Source: JAOUEA01 sp963810915 (GTDB taxonomy: Bacteria; Actinomycetota; UBA4738; HRBIN12). From it: DNA of 64,000 bases. Below the pieces are notes generated by a model that made no database searches, was not told where the DNA came from, and was given only the letters and a program-made list of their open reading frames with translations. The stretch lies in the NCBI GenBank assembly GCA_963810915.1, contig CAWEPH010000005.1, positions 186,001 through 250,000 on the forward strand. The letters are read 5' to 3'. Shown in pieces: positions 1 to 7,782 of the stretch. The translations under genes and the position numbers were made by a program. How positions within the stretch are numbered: the stretch's first letter is position 1; each line of letters begins with the position of its first letter.

Positions 1-2
1 CC

Positions 3-431
3 TTGCACACGATCGACTGCATGGAGACCCTCAACCGGATCCTCGACCTCTTCCCGCCGCAGCAGCAGAAGGAGGTCCGTTCGTCGTTCGCCGGAGCGCT
101 GCGGGGCATCGTCTCCCAGCGTCTCGTGACGCGAGCCGACGGCAAGGGCCGCGTCCCCGCCTGCGAGGTGCTCATCAACACCGGCCGCGTCTTCGACCGG
201 ATCATCGACCCGGACGTGACCGACGAGATCATCGACGTGATCGCCGACGGCTCCTTCTACGGGATGCAGACCTTCGACCAGGGTCTCGTGGGCCTCGTGA
301 AGCTTGGGCTCGTCACCGAGGATGACGCGAGGCGCACCGCCACCAACCCCCACGACTTCGACCTCCAGCTGCGCGGCGTGTTGGAGCGCGCGTCGTCGAT
401 CCCCGGGATCGAGGGCGGCCTGCCCTTCTGA
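3..431 (+). CDS. pilT: Type IV pilus retraction ATPase PilT, C-terminal fragment
   Basis: This is the last 142 residues of a PilT-type secretion ATPase, cut by the window edge. The segment beginning HTIDCMETLNRI, followed by a Q-rich stretch and the block GALRGIVSQRLV, is the hallmark of the PilT C-terminal half, which follows the Walker B and His boxes. In this family the hexameric ATPase sits at the inner face of the pilus machine and drives pilin disassembly. The Walker motifs lie outside the window, so PilT rather than PilB is chosen from the C-terminal signature and the short tail. No other pilus genes follow; the next gene is on the opposite strand. Confidence 0.85.
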   Translation: MHTIDCMETLNRILDLFPPQQQKEVRSSFAGALRGIVSQRLVTRADGKGRVPACEVLINTGRVFDRIIDPDVTDEIIDVIADGSFYGMQTFDQGLVGLVKLGLVTEDDARRTATNPHDFDLQLRGVLERASSIPGIEGGLPF

Positions 432-432
432 G

Positions 433-795
433 CTAACGTAGTTCCCCGGCCGCGCGTTCCGCCCGGATCTCCATGGGATGACGCCGATAGCCGAACGGGA
501 TCGCCAGGAGCAGATAGACGGGGATGAACAGCGGCCCCCACGCGCAGTACTGCCGGATGTGATGCCGCTCGTGCGCGCGCAGCGTCCCCTGCACCGGCAC
601 GCCCGAGACGATCACGAAGCCGACGGTCATCGCCGCGCGATGGAGTCGGAGCAGCGCCGCGCTGAGGCCGCGCGGCTCGCGGTCGAAGACGATGGCCCCT
701 TGATCCATCCGGGGGGCCTGGAAGGTGAGCGCGCCGAGCACCAGGCCGATCAGGGTGTTCGGCGAGGTCCAGATGAAGCCGAGCCACCTGGACAC
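433..795 (-). CDS. Small membrane protein with HExxH motif (possible minimal zincin)
   Basis: This 120-residue protein begins at a GTG three bases after the stop of the upstream secreted protein, so the two are probably cotranscribed. Hydrophobic segments lie near residues 10-25 and 85-102. Between them is the sequence AHERHHIRQY, which contains HExxH, the zinc ligand and catalytic pattern of zincin metallopeptidases. A downstream HPMEIRAE block offers a possible third ligand. I do not recognise a named family. A membrane-tethered metallopeptidase is an inference; an inactive scaffold or a chance HExxH is possible. It converges on pilT, with one base between the stops. Confidence 0.55.
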   Translation of the reverse strand: MSRWLGFIWTSPNTLIGLVLGALTFQAPRMDQGAIVFDREPRGLSAALLRLHRAAMTVGFVIVSGVPVQGTLRAHERHHIRQYCAWGPLFIPVYLLLAIPFGYRRHPMEIRAERAAGELR

Positions 796-798
796 CGC

Positions 799-1806
799 TC
801 AATCGTCCTTCATCGTCTGCAGACGTCGCGCGATCCCGATCACCGCCGCCACGAGGCCGACAGCGAGGAGGCCAAGAACGACGTACGACACCCCGGAGTC
901 GCGCCCGTCGTCTCGTTCCGGGTCGAGGGTGCGGCCCGCGCTCGGCGACGTCGATGCGGAGCCCGGCGCGGACTGCGCGTACGCCTGAGCCAGGAGCTCC
1001 ACGGCATCGAAGCCGCCGGGTGGCTGCAGGAGCGAGAGGTAGATATGCGGGGCGCCGGCGCCCTGGGGGTGGGGGAGCGCGGCGGCGTCGAGGAGCTTGT
1101 CGGCGAGCTCGTCGGCGGCCAGCGTGCCGCCCAGGTGGCTGAGGGCTCCGGCCACGCGTCGGCGCGCGGCCGGCAGACCGCGTGCGGGAACGACGGGTCC
1201 GTCACCCGCCTCGGTCACGATCAGGAACGCATCCGATGGGCGAGCCCTGCAGGTGCCGACCGACCAGACGGCCTTCAGGGCGGCGAGCAGCCGCTCGGGC
1301 ATGGGGCCGTTCCCTTCGGCGGCCGCCACGGCGTCGCTCAGGTCTTGGCTCGGGAACCCTCCGGCCACGGCGGCGGCGGCGGTGCCGGCGACCGCGGCGC
1401 CCGAGATCACCCGTGCCCCCGTGCTCGCGGCGGGATCTCCGTCGAAGGTGACCGCCGCCGCGGCCGCGGTTCCCCGATCGGCTCCCGGCACCCCGGCGAC
1501 GAGCTCGCCCGCGCCGACGCCGGCTTGCAGTTGCCGCAAGCTGGCATCGGCGCGTGCAGGTTCTGGCGGCTGGCTCACGACCGCGCCGTGGGATGGATCG
1601 ATCGTCGCCATCGACGCGGCGTCGCGCAGCCCGCAGAACGCACCGGCCGTCCCCAGCTGTCGTCCGTCCGGATCGACGATGGCCACCGCGATGAAGGCAT
1701 CGGACCGCGGCGCCCCACTGGCTGCGGACGGCAGGAGCGCGACGGCGGCCAGCGCGACGGCGGCCAGCAGCGACGGACAGGTGGAGGCGCGGCATCCGGC
1801 GAGCAT
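799..1806 (-). CDS. Secreted, membrane-anchored protein with weak DUF1028 (Ntn-hydrolase-like) resemblance
   Basis: The product is about 335 residues with an N-terminal signal peptide (hydrophobic Ala/Val/Leu stretch around residues 13-30) and one C-terminal transmembrane helix followed by a short basic tail, so it is probably exported and held by its C terminus. After the signal, a segment resembling SDAFIAVAIVDPDG and a later Gly/Ala-rich core loosely recall DUF1028 proteins, which adopt an Ntn-hydrolase fold; this match is weak. The start is uncertain. An ATG at 1795 has a TATGCT box six bases upstream, as at many leaderless genes here, but using it would require an indel inside the signal peptide. 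Confidence 0.5.
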   Translation of the reverse strand: MLAGCRASTCPSLLAAVALAAVALLPSAASGAPRSDAFIAVAIVDPDGRQLGTAGAFCGLRDAASMATIDPSHGAVVSQPPEPARADASLRQLQAGVGAGELVAGVPGADRGTAAAAAVTFDGDPAASTGARVISGAAVAGTAAAAVAGGFPSQDLSDAVAAAEGNGPMPERLLAALKAVWSVGTCRARPSDAFLIVTEAGDGPVVPARGLPAARRRVAGALSHLGGTLAADELADKLLDAAALPHPQGAGAPHIYLSLLQPPGGFDAVELLAQAYAQSAPGSASTSPSAGRTLDPERDDGRDSGVSYVVLGLLAVGLVAAVIGIARRLQTMKDD

Positions 1807-1860
1807 AGGCGCCGTCGGCCGCGAAGGAGCCGCCGAGGCCCGGGGTATCCTCGTGCGGTC

Positions 1861-3263
1861 ATGACCGAACCGACGCAACCCGCCACGGGTGCCGTCATCG
1901 AGGTCGATCCCCTCGCGCAGGAGTTGGGCGAGCGCTTCGATGCGGCCGGCCACCAGCTCTATCTGGTGGGTGGTTCCGTGCGCGACGTCGTGCTCGGGCG
2001 CCCACGTCGCGAGGCCGATCTCGACTTCGCCACCGATGCGGCCCCCCACGAAACCACGCGGCTCCTGCGCGGCTGGGCGGACCGGCAGTACCTCGTGGGC
2101 GTGAAGTTCGGGACCGTCGGCGCGCTCAAGCACGGCCAGCGTCTGGAGATCACGACCTTCCGCGAAGACGTCTACGCCCAGGAGCACCGCAAGCCCGCGG
2201 TCACCTTCGCGAAGGACATCGAGACCGATCTCTCCCGTCGCGACTTCACGATCAACGCGATGGCCGTGCGGGTGCCGGGCGGCGGGTTCATCGATCCGTT
2301 CGGGGGCGTGCGTCACCTCGGCGCCAAGGTGCTCGACACGCCCCTCGCGCCGGAGGTGGCCTTCAGCGACGATCCACTGCGGATGCTGCGCGCCGCGCGG
2401 TTCCTGGCGCAGCTCGACGTGATGCCGGCGCCCCGCGTGATGGAGGCGATCGCGCGGATGCGCGAGCGTCTGTCCATCGTGAGCGCGGAGCGGATCGCGC
2501 GAGGAGCTCAACAAGCTGCTGGTTGCTGCCCGACCCGCGCGCGGACTCGAGCTCCTCGTGGAGACCGGGCTGTCCGACGAGTTCCTGCCCGAGCTCTCCG
2601 CCCTGCGTCTGGAGCAGGATCCGGTGCATCAGCACAAGGATGTGCTCACGCACACCTACGCGGTGGTGGAGCGCTGCGAGGCGATCTTGACGCTTGCGCC
2701 TCGCCGCTCTGCTCCACGACGTCGGCAAGCCCAAGACCCGCGAGATCACCCCCGAGGGTGTGCAGTTCCACCACCATGAGGTCGTGGGCGCCCGCATGGC
2801 CGAGGCGCGCTTGCGCGAGCTGCGATACCCCAACGCGATCGTCGAGGACGTGCGCACGCTCGTGGAGCTGCACCTGCGTTTCCACGGCTACGGCGAGGGA
2901 TGGAGCGACAGCGCGGTGCGCCGATACGTGCGCGACGCGGGTCCGCTCCTGGACATGTTGAACCAGCTCACGCGCGCGGATTGCACCACGCGCAACGAAC
3001 GGCGCGCGCGCGAGTTCGCCACGCTGCAGGACGACCTGGAGGAGCGGATCGCGCGTCTCGCCGAACAGGAGAACCTCGAGGCGATGCGCCCGCCGCTCGA
3101 CGGCCGCCAGGTGATGGAGCACCTGGGGCTGGAGCCCGGACCCCAGGTGGGAGAGGCGCTCGCCTACCTGATGGAGGTGCGCATGGAACGCGGTCCGATC
3201 CCGCAGGACGAGGCGTTCGCGCTGATCGACGCATGGGCGAAGGAGCAGGGGCTCGGGCGCTAG
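1861..3263 (+). CDS. cca: CCA tRNA nucleotidyltransferase / HD-domain protein (two apparent frameshifts)
   Basis: The enzyme adds or repairs the 3' CCA of tRNAs. The N-terminal nucleotidyltransferase signature YLVGGSVRDVVLG and the metal-binding DLDF, the RRDFTINAMA block and the arginine-rich DDPLRMLRAARF segment are all present, followed by an HD domain (LLHDVGKP). The coding frame breaks twice: near 2494-2502 inside the INAMA-distal helix region, and at 2694/2695 just before the HD domain. Removing one base at each site gives a continuous protein of about 466 residues, the family's normal size. This is usually an essential gene, so assembly error is more likely than decay. ATG 1861 is preceded by TATCCT at 1846-1851. 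Confidence 0.88.
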
Positions 3264-3270
3264 CCGAGGC

Positions 3271-3295
3271 CGGCTCGGGCGCCGCCCGAGCCGGT
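3271..3295. terminator. Bidirectional hairpin terminator between convergent genes
   Basis: A perfect 11-bp inverted repeat (CCGGCTCGGGC at 3271-3281 and its complement at 3285-3295) with a three-base loop fills the gap between the stop of cca and the stop of the convergent minus-strand gene. There is no strong T tract, as is common for GC-rich actinobacterial terminators. Confidence 0.7.
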
Positions 3296-3775
3296 TCAGT
3301 CGGTGAAGAGGTCGTCGACGAGAGCCACCGCCGTCACGTAGGCCGCGTGGGTACCCAGGCTCGTCGCCAGCACGTCGGGCGGCCAGCGCCATGGCGGAGG
3401 GGTCCGGCCGAGCACCGGGAACAGGGTGAACGTGGCCGTCATCAACGTGGCTCCGAACGCCAGGCTCGCCCAGGGTTCCGGCAGCCGTCGACGCAGGATC
3501 CCGTGCCACAGACCGAACGCCGATCCGTATCCCCACTTCAGCAGCTCGCCCAGTTCCGCGTCCGTTCGATCGGTCACGCTCCCCAGATGGAGCACGCTCG
3601 CGACGATCTGCCCGGGCACCAGGCTGTCGTCGTAGTCCAGCGAACCCGACACCTTGGGTCGCAAGCGATGCTCGGACTTGTATGCCAGCGTCATGGCGGC
3701 CGTCCCGGCCACCCCCGCGATCACGCTTCGGACCGGCCAAGGCATGCCGCGCCGTGTCGCCACCGTGTCGCTCAT
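3296..3775 (-). CDS. Small integral membrane protein (DUF1440-like)
   Basis: A 159-residue membrane protein with about four hydrophobic segments (roughly residues 17-33, 85-95, 103-122 and 132-152). The first contains a Gly/Ala-rich GVAGTAAMTLAYK stretch reminiscent of DUF1440 or YagU-like inner-membrane proteins, a loose resemblance only. Its ATG overlaps the stop of the upstream SDR gene by four bases (ATGA), so it is the last gene of the GH15-NDH2-SDR operon and is probably translationally coupled. No catalytic motif was seen and the function is unknown. Confidence 0.6.
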   Translation of the reverse strand: MSDTVATRRGMPWPVRSVIAGVAGTAAMTLAYKSEHRLRPKVSGSLDYDDSLVPGQIVASVLHLGSVTDRTDAELGELLKWGYGSAFGLWHGILRRRLPEPWASLAFGATLMTATFTLFPVLGRTPPPWRWPPDVLATSLGTHAAYVTAVALVDDLFTD

Positions 3776-4539
3776 AGCCCCGGGCTGCTCTGCATCAGTC
3801 CGCCGTCGGCGAAGATCGTCGTCCCCGTCACGTAGCTCGCGCCGTGGCCGGCCAAGAACGTCACGACGCTCGCGATCTCCTCGGGTTTCGCCATCCGCCC
3901 GAGCGGGATCGCGTCGTTCAACCGCTTCATCTTCGCGGGGTCGTCCTCGGTCAGCTTGTTGATGGGCGTGTCCACGGCGCCGGGTCCCACGCCGACCACC
4001 GTGATGCCGTGTGGCGCCAACTCCACCCCGGCGGTTCGCGTGAGCATCCGCATCCCCCCTTTCGACAGACAGTAGGCGGTATTGCCCGGCATCGGCCAGT
4101 CCTCGTGGACGGAGGTGAGGTTGATGATGCGGCCTCCCTCGCCCTGCCGGATCATCTGCTTGGCGGCGATCTGCGTGCCGAAGAACGCGCTCTTCAGGTT
4201 GACGTTGAGCACGAACTCATACTGCTCCTCGGTGGTGTCCAAGATCGACGTGCGCGTCTCGACCCCGGCGTTGTTGACCATGATGTCGAGGCGTCCGAAG
4301 GCCTTGACCGCCGCGGCGACGAGGCGCTCCAGGTCCTCGACGTCGCTGACATCGGCATCGACCCCGATGGCCTGGTCCCCCAGTGAAGCCACCTTGCGCT
4401 CGAGGTCCTCCGTCGCCTCGGGGTGGGCGACGTAGTCGATCGCGATGCTGGCTCCCTGCTCGGCGAGCCCGAGCACGATCGCCTTGCCGATGCCGCTGTT
4501 CCCGCCCGTGACGATGGCGGTCTTCCCCTTCAACGTCAT
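3772..4539 (-). CDS. Short-chain dehydrogenase/reductase (glucose 1-dehydrogenase-like)
   Basis: A classical 255-residue SDR with the cofactor glycine motif TGGNSGIG near residue 12, the NNAG structural motif near 90, catalytic Ser in the SVHEDW segment, YxxxK as YCLSK near 155, and a C-terminal GTTIFADGG. The overall pattern is that of glucose 1-dehydrogenase and 3-oxoacyl-ACP reductase-like enzymes using NAD(P). Location beside a GH15 glucosidase makes sugar oxidation plausible, but this is inference. The start follows a GGGAG ribosome site. The gene lies 25 bases after NADH dehydrogenase and overlaps the next gene by four bases. Confidence 0.85.
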   Translation of the reverse strand: MTLKGKTAIVTGGNSGIGKAIVLGLAEQGASIAIDYVAHPEATEDLERKVASLGDQAIGVDADVSDVEDLERLVAAAVKAFGRLDIMVNNAGVETRTSILDTTEEQYEFVLNVNLKSAFFGTQIAAKQMIRQGEGGRIINLTSVHEDWPMPGNTAYCLSKGGMRMLTRTAGVELAPHGITVVGVGPGAVDTPINKLTEDDPAKMKRLNDAIPLGRMAKPEEIASVVTFLAGHGASYVTGTTIFADGGLMQSSPGL

Positions 4540-4564
4540 CGTGCGCTCCCGTTCGTCGTCGGGC

Positions 4565-5869
4565 TCAGTCAGCAGAGCCTCCGTCGTCGTCCCAATCGAT
4601 CCTGGCGGTCTCGGAGCGATCCAGCACCTGTGGGCCCCTGGTCTTGCTGAAGTAATCCCACGCCCAGCTCACGAACGCATCCGTGCGCTGGCGCACACCG
4701 CTCAGCAGCTCGACGTGGACGCCCAGCCACGCGGCGAACGCGATGGAGCCGTGCAGCTCGTGGCGGTGCTCGCCCACCTCGGCCACGGCCGCCCCGCGAC
4801 CGATCATGGCCATGATCCCCTTGTCGTGGTAGTCGAACGGACGTCGAGGCTTGCCCTTCACGTCGGCGAGGATGTTCTTGGCGGCCCATCGACCGGACTG
4901 CAGGGCGACGGACCCCAGCTGCGGCAACGCCGATCCGTCGGGTCCGGCGATGTTCGCGAAGTCGCCGACCGCGTACACGTCGGCGTGATCGGCGACCGTC
5001 AGGTCGGGCAACACGTCGATGCGGCCCCCGTTGCCCTGGGCGAGACTCACGCGCGAGGCCAACGGGGCGGCGCTGATCCCGCCGCCCCAGATCACGCAGT
5101 GTGTCGGGATCTCCGTGTCGTCCGACAGGCGCGCGTAACCCGAGCCGATCTCGGTGACCGTCGTGCCCAGCCGGATCTCAACCCCGTCGCGTCCAAGCAC
5201 CTTCGCGGCGTAGCCGTGGGCCTTCGGGGAGAACGGCCCCAGCACGGCGTCGCCCCGGTCCACCATCACGATCTTCGCGCGATCGACGGCCAGGTCGTGG
5301 TACTCCGACGGCATGACGTCCCGGATCATCTCGGCGAGCGCGCCGGAGATCTCCGTGCCGGTGGCCCCCGCCCCCACCACGACGAAGTTCAGCGCGCCCC
5401 GGTCCACCAGCGAGGGGTCGCGGTCGGCGTCCTCGAAGACGGCGAGTATGCGGGAGCGCAACCGTTCCGCGTCGTTCAACGAGTAGAGGGGATAGACGTG
5501 CTCGGCCCCCGGTGTGCCGAAGAAGTTGGCCTGGCTCCCGCTCGCGAGCACCAGGACGTCGCCGGAGATCGTCCCACCCTCGTCGAGCGTCACCGAGTGC
5601 GTGGCGGGGTCCACAGAGACCACCTCGCCCATCTTCACGTCGACGTTCGGGTGCTTGCGGAACTCCTTGCGCGTGTCGATCGCGATGTCGGAGGCCGCCA
5701 GCTGGCACGTGGCGACCTGATACAGCAGTGGCTGGAACTGGTGGTAGTTGTGCTTATCGATCAAGGTGACGCGAACGTCGTCGGCGCCGGCGAGCTCCTT
5801 GGCGCATCCGAGGCCCCCGAAGCCGGCACCCACGATCACGACGTGCGTCCCGGTCCCCCGTGGGGTCAT
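4565..5869 (-). CDS. ndh: Type II NADH:quinone oxidoreductase (NDH-2 family)
   Basis: A 434-residue flavoprotein of the NDH-2 family, which passes electrons from NADH to quinone without pumping protons. Residues 9-20 carry the FAD-binding VIVGAGFGGLG motif; the second Rossmann motif FVVVGAGATGTE, near 165, binds NADH. Next come the ATG/GD-type signature VYAVGDFA near 295 and a C-terminal amphipathic region with WLGVH and WAWDYFS, which in this family attaches the enzyme to the membrane. The start is placed at ATG 5869, overlapping the upstream stop by four bases; the same frame stays open further upstream only inside the GH15 gene. A large opposite-strand open frame here is a shadow. Confidence 0.9.
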   Translation of the reverse strand: MTPRGTGTHVVIVGAGFGGLGCAKELAGADDVRVTLIDKHNYHQFQPLLYQVATCQLAASDIAIDTRKEFRKHPNVDVKMGEVVSVDPATHSVTLDEGGTISGDVLVLASGSQANFFGTPGAEHVYPLYSLNDAERLRSRILAVFEDADRDPSLVDRGALNFVVVGAGATGTEISGALAEMIRDVMPSEYHDLAVDRAKIVMVDRGDAVLGPFSPKAHGYAAKVLGRDGVEIRLGTTVTEIGSGYARLSDDTEIPTHCVIWGGGISAAPLASRVSLAQGNGGRIDVLPDLTVADHADVYAVGDFANIAGPDGSALPQLGSVALQSGRWAAKNILADVKGKPRRPFDYHDKGIMAMIGRGAAVAEVGEHRHELHGSIAFAAWLGVHVELLSGVRQRTDAFVSWAWDYFSKTRGPQVLDRSETARIDWDDDGGSAD

Positions 5870-7650
5870 CGCACGACCGAAGCAGGCTCGTCGTCGGAGA
5901 GTGCCTTGGCGGCCGCGATCAGCGTGAGATGGGTGAAGGCTTGCGGGAAGTTGCCGATCAGGCGGCCGTTCTTGGCGTCGTACTCCTCCGAGAAGAGACC
6001 GAGGTCGTTGCGCAAGGACAGGAGGCGATCGAACAGTTCCTCCGCCTCCTTCTTCCGGCCGATCATGGCGAGGTCGATCACGAGCCAGAAGCTGCACGCG
6101 AGGAACGCTCCCTCGCCCGGCGGGAGACCGTCGGCGGCGTCCTTGTCGGGGATGTAACGCATCACGAAGCCGTCCTTGACGAGCTCGCGCTGGATCGCTT
6201 CGACGGTGCCCACGACGCGGGGATCGCTGGGTTCGAGGAACCCCACCTGCGGGATCAGGAGCAGGGCCGCGTCGAGCTGTGACGATCCGTAGTACTGGGT
6301 GAAGGTGTTCCGTTCCTCGTCGTAGCCCTCTCGCACGACCTCCTCGTGGATGTCGTCCCGCATCTTCCTCAGGGCCGTGAGGGGAGCGTCCGCACCAGTG
6401 TCCTCAACGATCTTCACGATCCGGTCGGCGGCGACCCACGCCATCACCTTCGAATGCACGAAGTTGCGGCGCGGTCCCCGCACCTCCCAGATGCCGTCGT
6501 CGGGGTCCTTCCAGTGCTCAGCGAGCCAGGTGACCACGCCCCGTGCGACGTCGATGCCCTCATCGGAGCCCTGCATCCCGAGCTGGCGCGCTCGATACAC
6601 GGCGTCGATGAGTTCGCCGTAGACGTCGAGCTGCAGCTGTCCGGACGCAGCGTTGCCCACCCGGACGGGAATCGAACCTTCGTACCCGGCGAGCCAATCG
6701 AGCTCGTACTCGTCCAGACGTCGCTCGCCGGCGATGCCGTACATGATCTGCAGGTCCTCGGGGTCGCCGGCGACGGCGCGGATCGCCCAGTCGCGCCACC
6801 GGGTGGCCTCCTCGACGTAGCCGGCCACCATCAGCGCGTCCAGGGTGAGCGACGCGTCCCGCAGCCAACAGAAGCGGTAGTCCCAGTTGCGGACGCCACC
6901 GAGGAATTCCGGCAACGACGTGGTGGGCGCGGCCACGATCCCTCCGGTTGGGTCGTAGATCAGCGCCTTCAAGGTGATCATCGACCGCTCGACCTCGTCC
7001 GCCCAGCGTCCCGTATAGGTGGAACGGGACGACCACGCGCGCCACCACGCGTCCGTTCGCTCGACCGCCTCGACCGGATCGATCGGGTCCGGCGGGGACC
7101 CCCACGGCGAGTAGTACGTGAGGACGAACCCAACGCTGTCGCCCTCGTTCACGGTGAACGTGGCCGCGTGGTGATCCTCTTCCACGCGCAGCGGGACGTC
7201 GCCTCGCAGCTCGATCCCCTCCGGTCCGGCTCCCACCTTGACGTTGCCTTCCCCGGTACTGCGCCAGGGCAGCGTCCTGCCGTAGTCGAAGCGCGGCTTG
7301 AACCGGGTCGTCAACGACACCGAGCCTTTGATGCCTTGCACCACGCGGACGAGACGTGGTTCGGCCTCGCGGCTGGGCATGCAGTCCACCAGTCGCACGG
7401 TGCCGTCGGCCGTCTCGAAGTCCGTCTCGAGGACGAGGCTCTGCGGCCGGTATCGTCTCGTCGTCCCGATGATCGGCCCGTCGGGGGCGATGCTCCAGAA
7501 CCCGTTGTCCGGGGTTCCGAGGAGCGAGGCGAAGCACGCCGAAGAGTCGAACCGCGGGAGACAGAGCCAGTCGACCGAACCGTCGAGGCCGACGAGGGCC
7601 GAGGTGTGGAGATCGCCGATGAGTGCGTAGTCCTCGATCCGCAGTGCCAT
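5866..7650 (-). CDS. Glycoside hydrolase family 15 protein (trehalase/glucoamylase type)
   Basis: The 594-residue protein matches bacterial GH15 enzymes, inverting hydrolases that release glucose; many actinobacterial members are trehalases. An N-terminal beta-sandwich (residues about 1-230, starting RIEDYALIGD with the GSVDWLCLPRFDS block) precedes an alpha6/alpha6 catalytic barrel with the signature NWDYRFCWLRDAS at 255-267 and LDVYGELIDA near 341. There is no signal peptide, so it acts in the cytoplasm, which favours trehalose or glycogen-derived substrates. An AGGAGG site precedes the ATG. It is the first gene of a four-gene operon and overlaps ndh by four bases. Confidence 0.88.
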   Translation of the reverse strand: MALRIEDYALIGDLHTSALVGLDGSVDWLCLPRFDSSACFASLLGTPDNGFWSIAPDGPIIGTTRRYRPQSLVLETDFETADGTVRLVDCMPSREAEPRLVRVVQGIKGSVSLTTRFKPRFDYGRTLPWRSTGEGNVKVGAGPEGIELRGDVPLRVEEDHHAATFTVNEGDSVGFVLTYYSPWGSPPDPIDPVEAVERTDAWWRAWSSRSTYTGRWADEVERSMITLKALIYDPTGGIVAAPTTSLPEFLGGVRNWDYRFCWLRDASLTLDALMVAGYVEEATRWRDWAIRAVAGDPEDLQIMYGIAGERRLDEYELDWLAGYEGSIPVRVGNAASGQLQLDVYGELIDAVYRARQLGMQGSDEGIDVARGVVTWLAEHWKDPDDGIWEVRGPRRNFVHSKVMAWVAADRIVKIVEDTGADAPLTALRKMRDDIHEEVVREGYDEERNTFTQYYGSSQLDAALLLIPQVGFLEPSDPRVVGTVEAIQRELVKDGFVMRYIPDKDAADGLPPGEGAFLACSFWLVIDLAMIGRKKEAEELFDRLLSLRNDLGLFSEEYDAKNGRLIGNFPQAFTHLTLIAAAKALSDDEPASVVR

Positions 7651-7769
7651 GGTGGCCTCCTCGCTCTACCTCGTAGATGCACATCATGCCAGCGGGGACG
7701 GATTCCGGCTCCGGGGACGAGCGACCACGCGCGAGGACGCTGAGCGTCTGAGACGGGTGGAGCCGCAGG

Positions 7770-7775
7770 TAGGCT
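7770..7775 (+). promoter_or_regulatory. -10 box of leaderless promoter (P-type ATPase)
   Basis: TAGGCT lies seven bases before ATG 7783, which puts the predicted transcription start on or next to the start codon. Confidence 0.6.
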
Positions 7776-7782
7776 CTTGCGC

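Noticed and set aside
478..1860. Long plus-strand open frame before cca
   Set aside because: It is Arg/Gly/His-rich with no family features and lies antisense to two better minus-strand genes; high GC keeps the frame open.
2490..2700. Programmed ribosomal frameshifting in cca
   Set aside because: No slippery sequence or conserved site; similar indels scattered in unrelated genes point to sequence error.
4445..6157. Long plus-strand open frame opposite ndh
   Set aside because: Antisense shadow of a clear NDH-2 gene; composition rich in His, Arg, Val and Asp without motifs.
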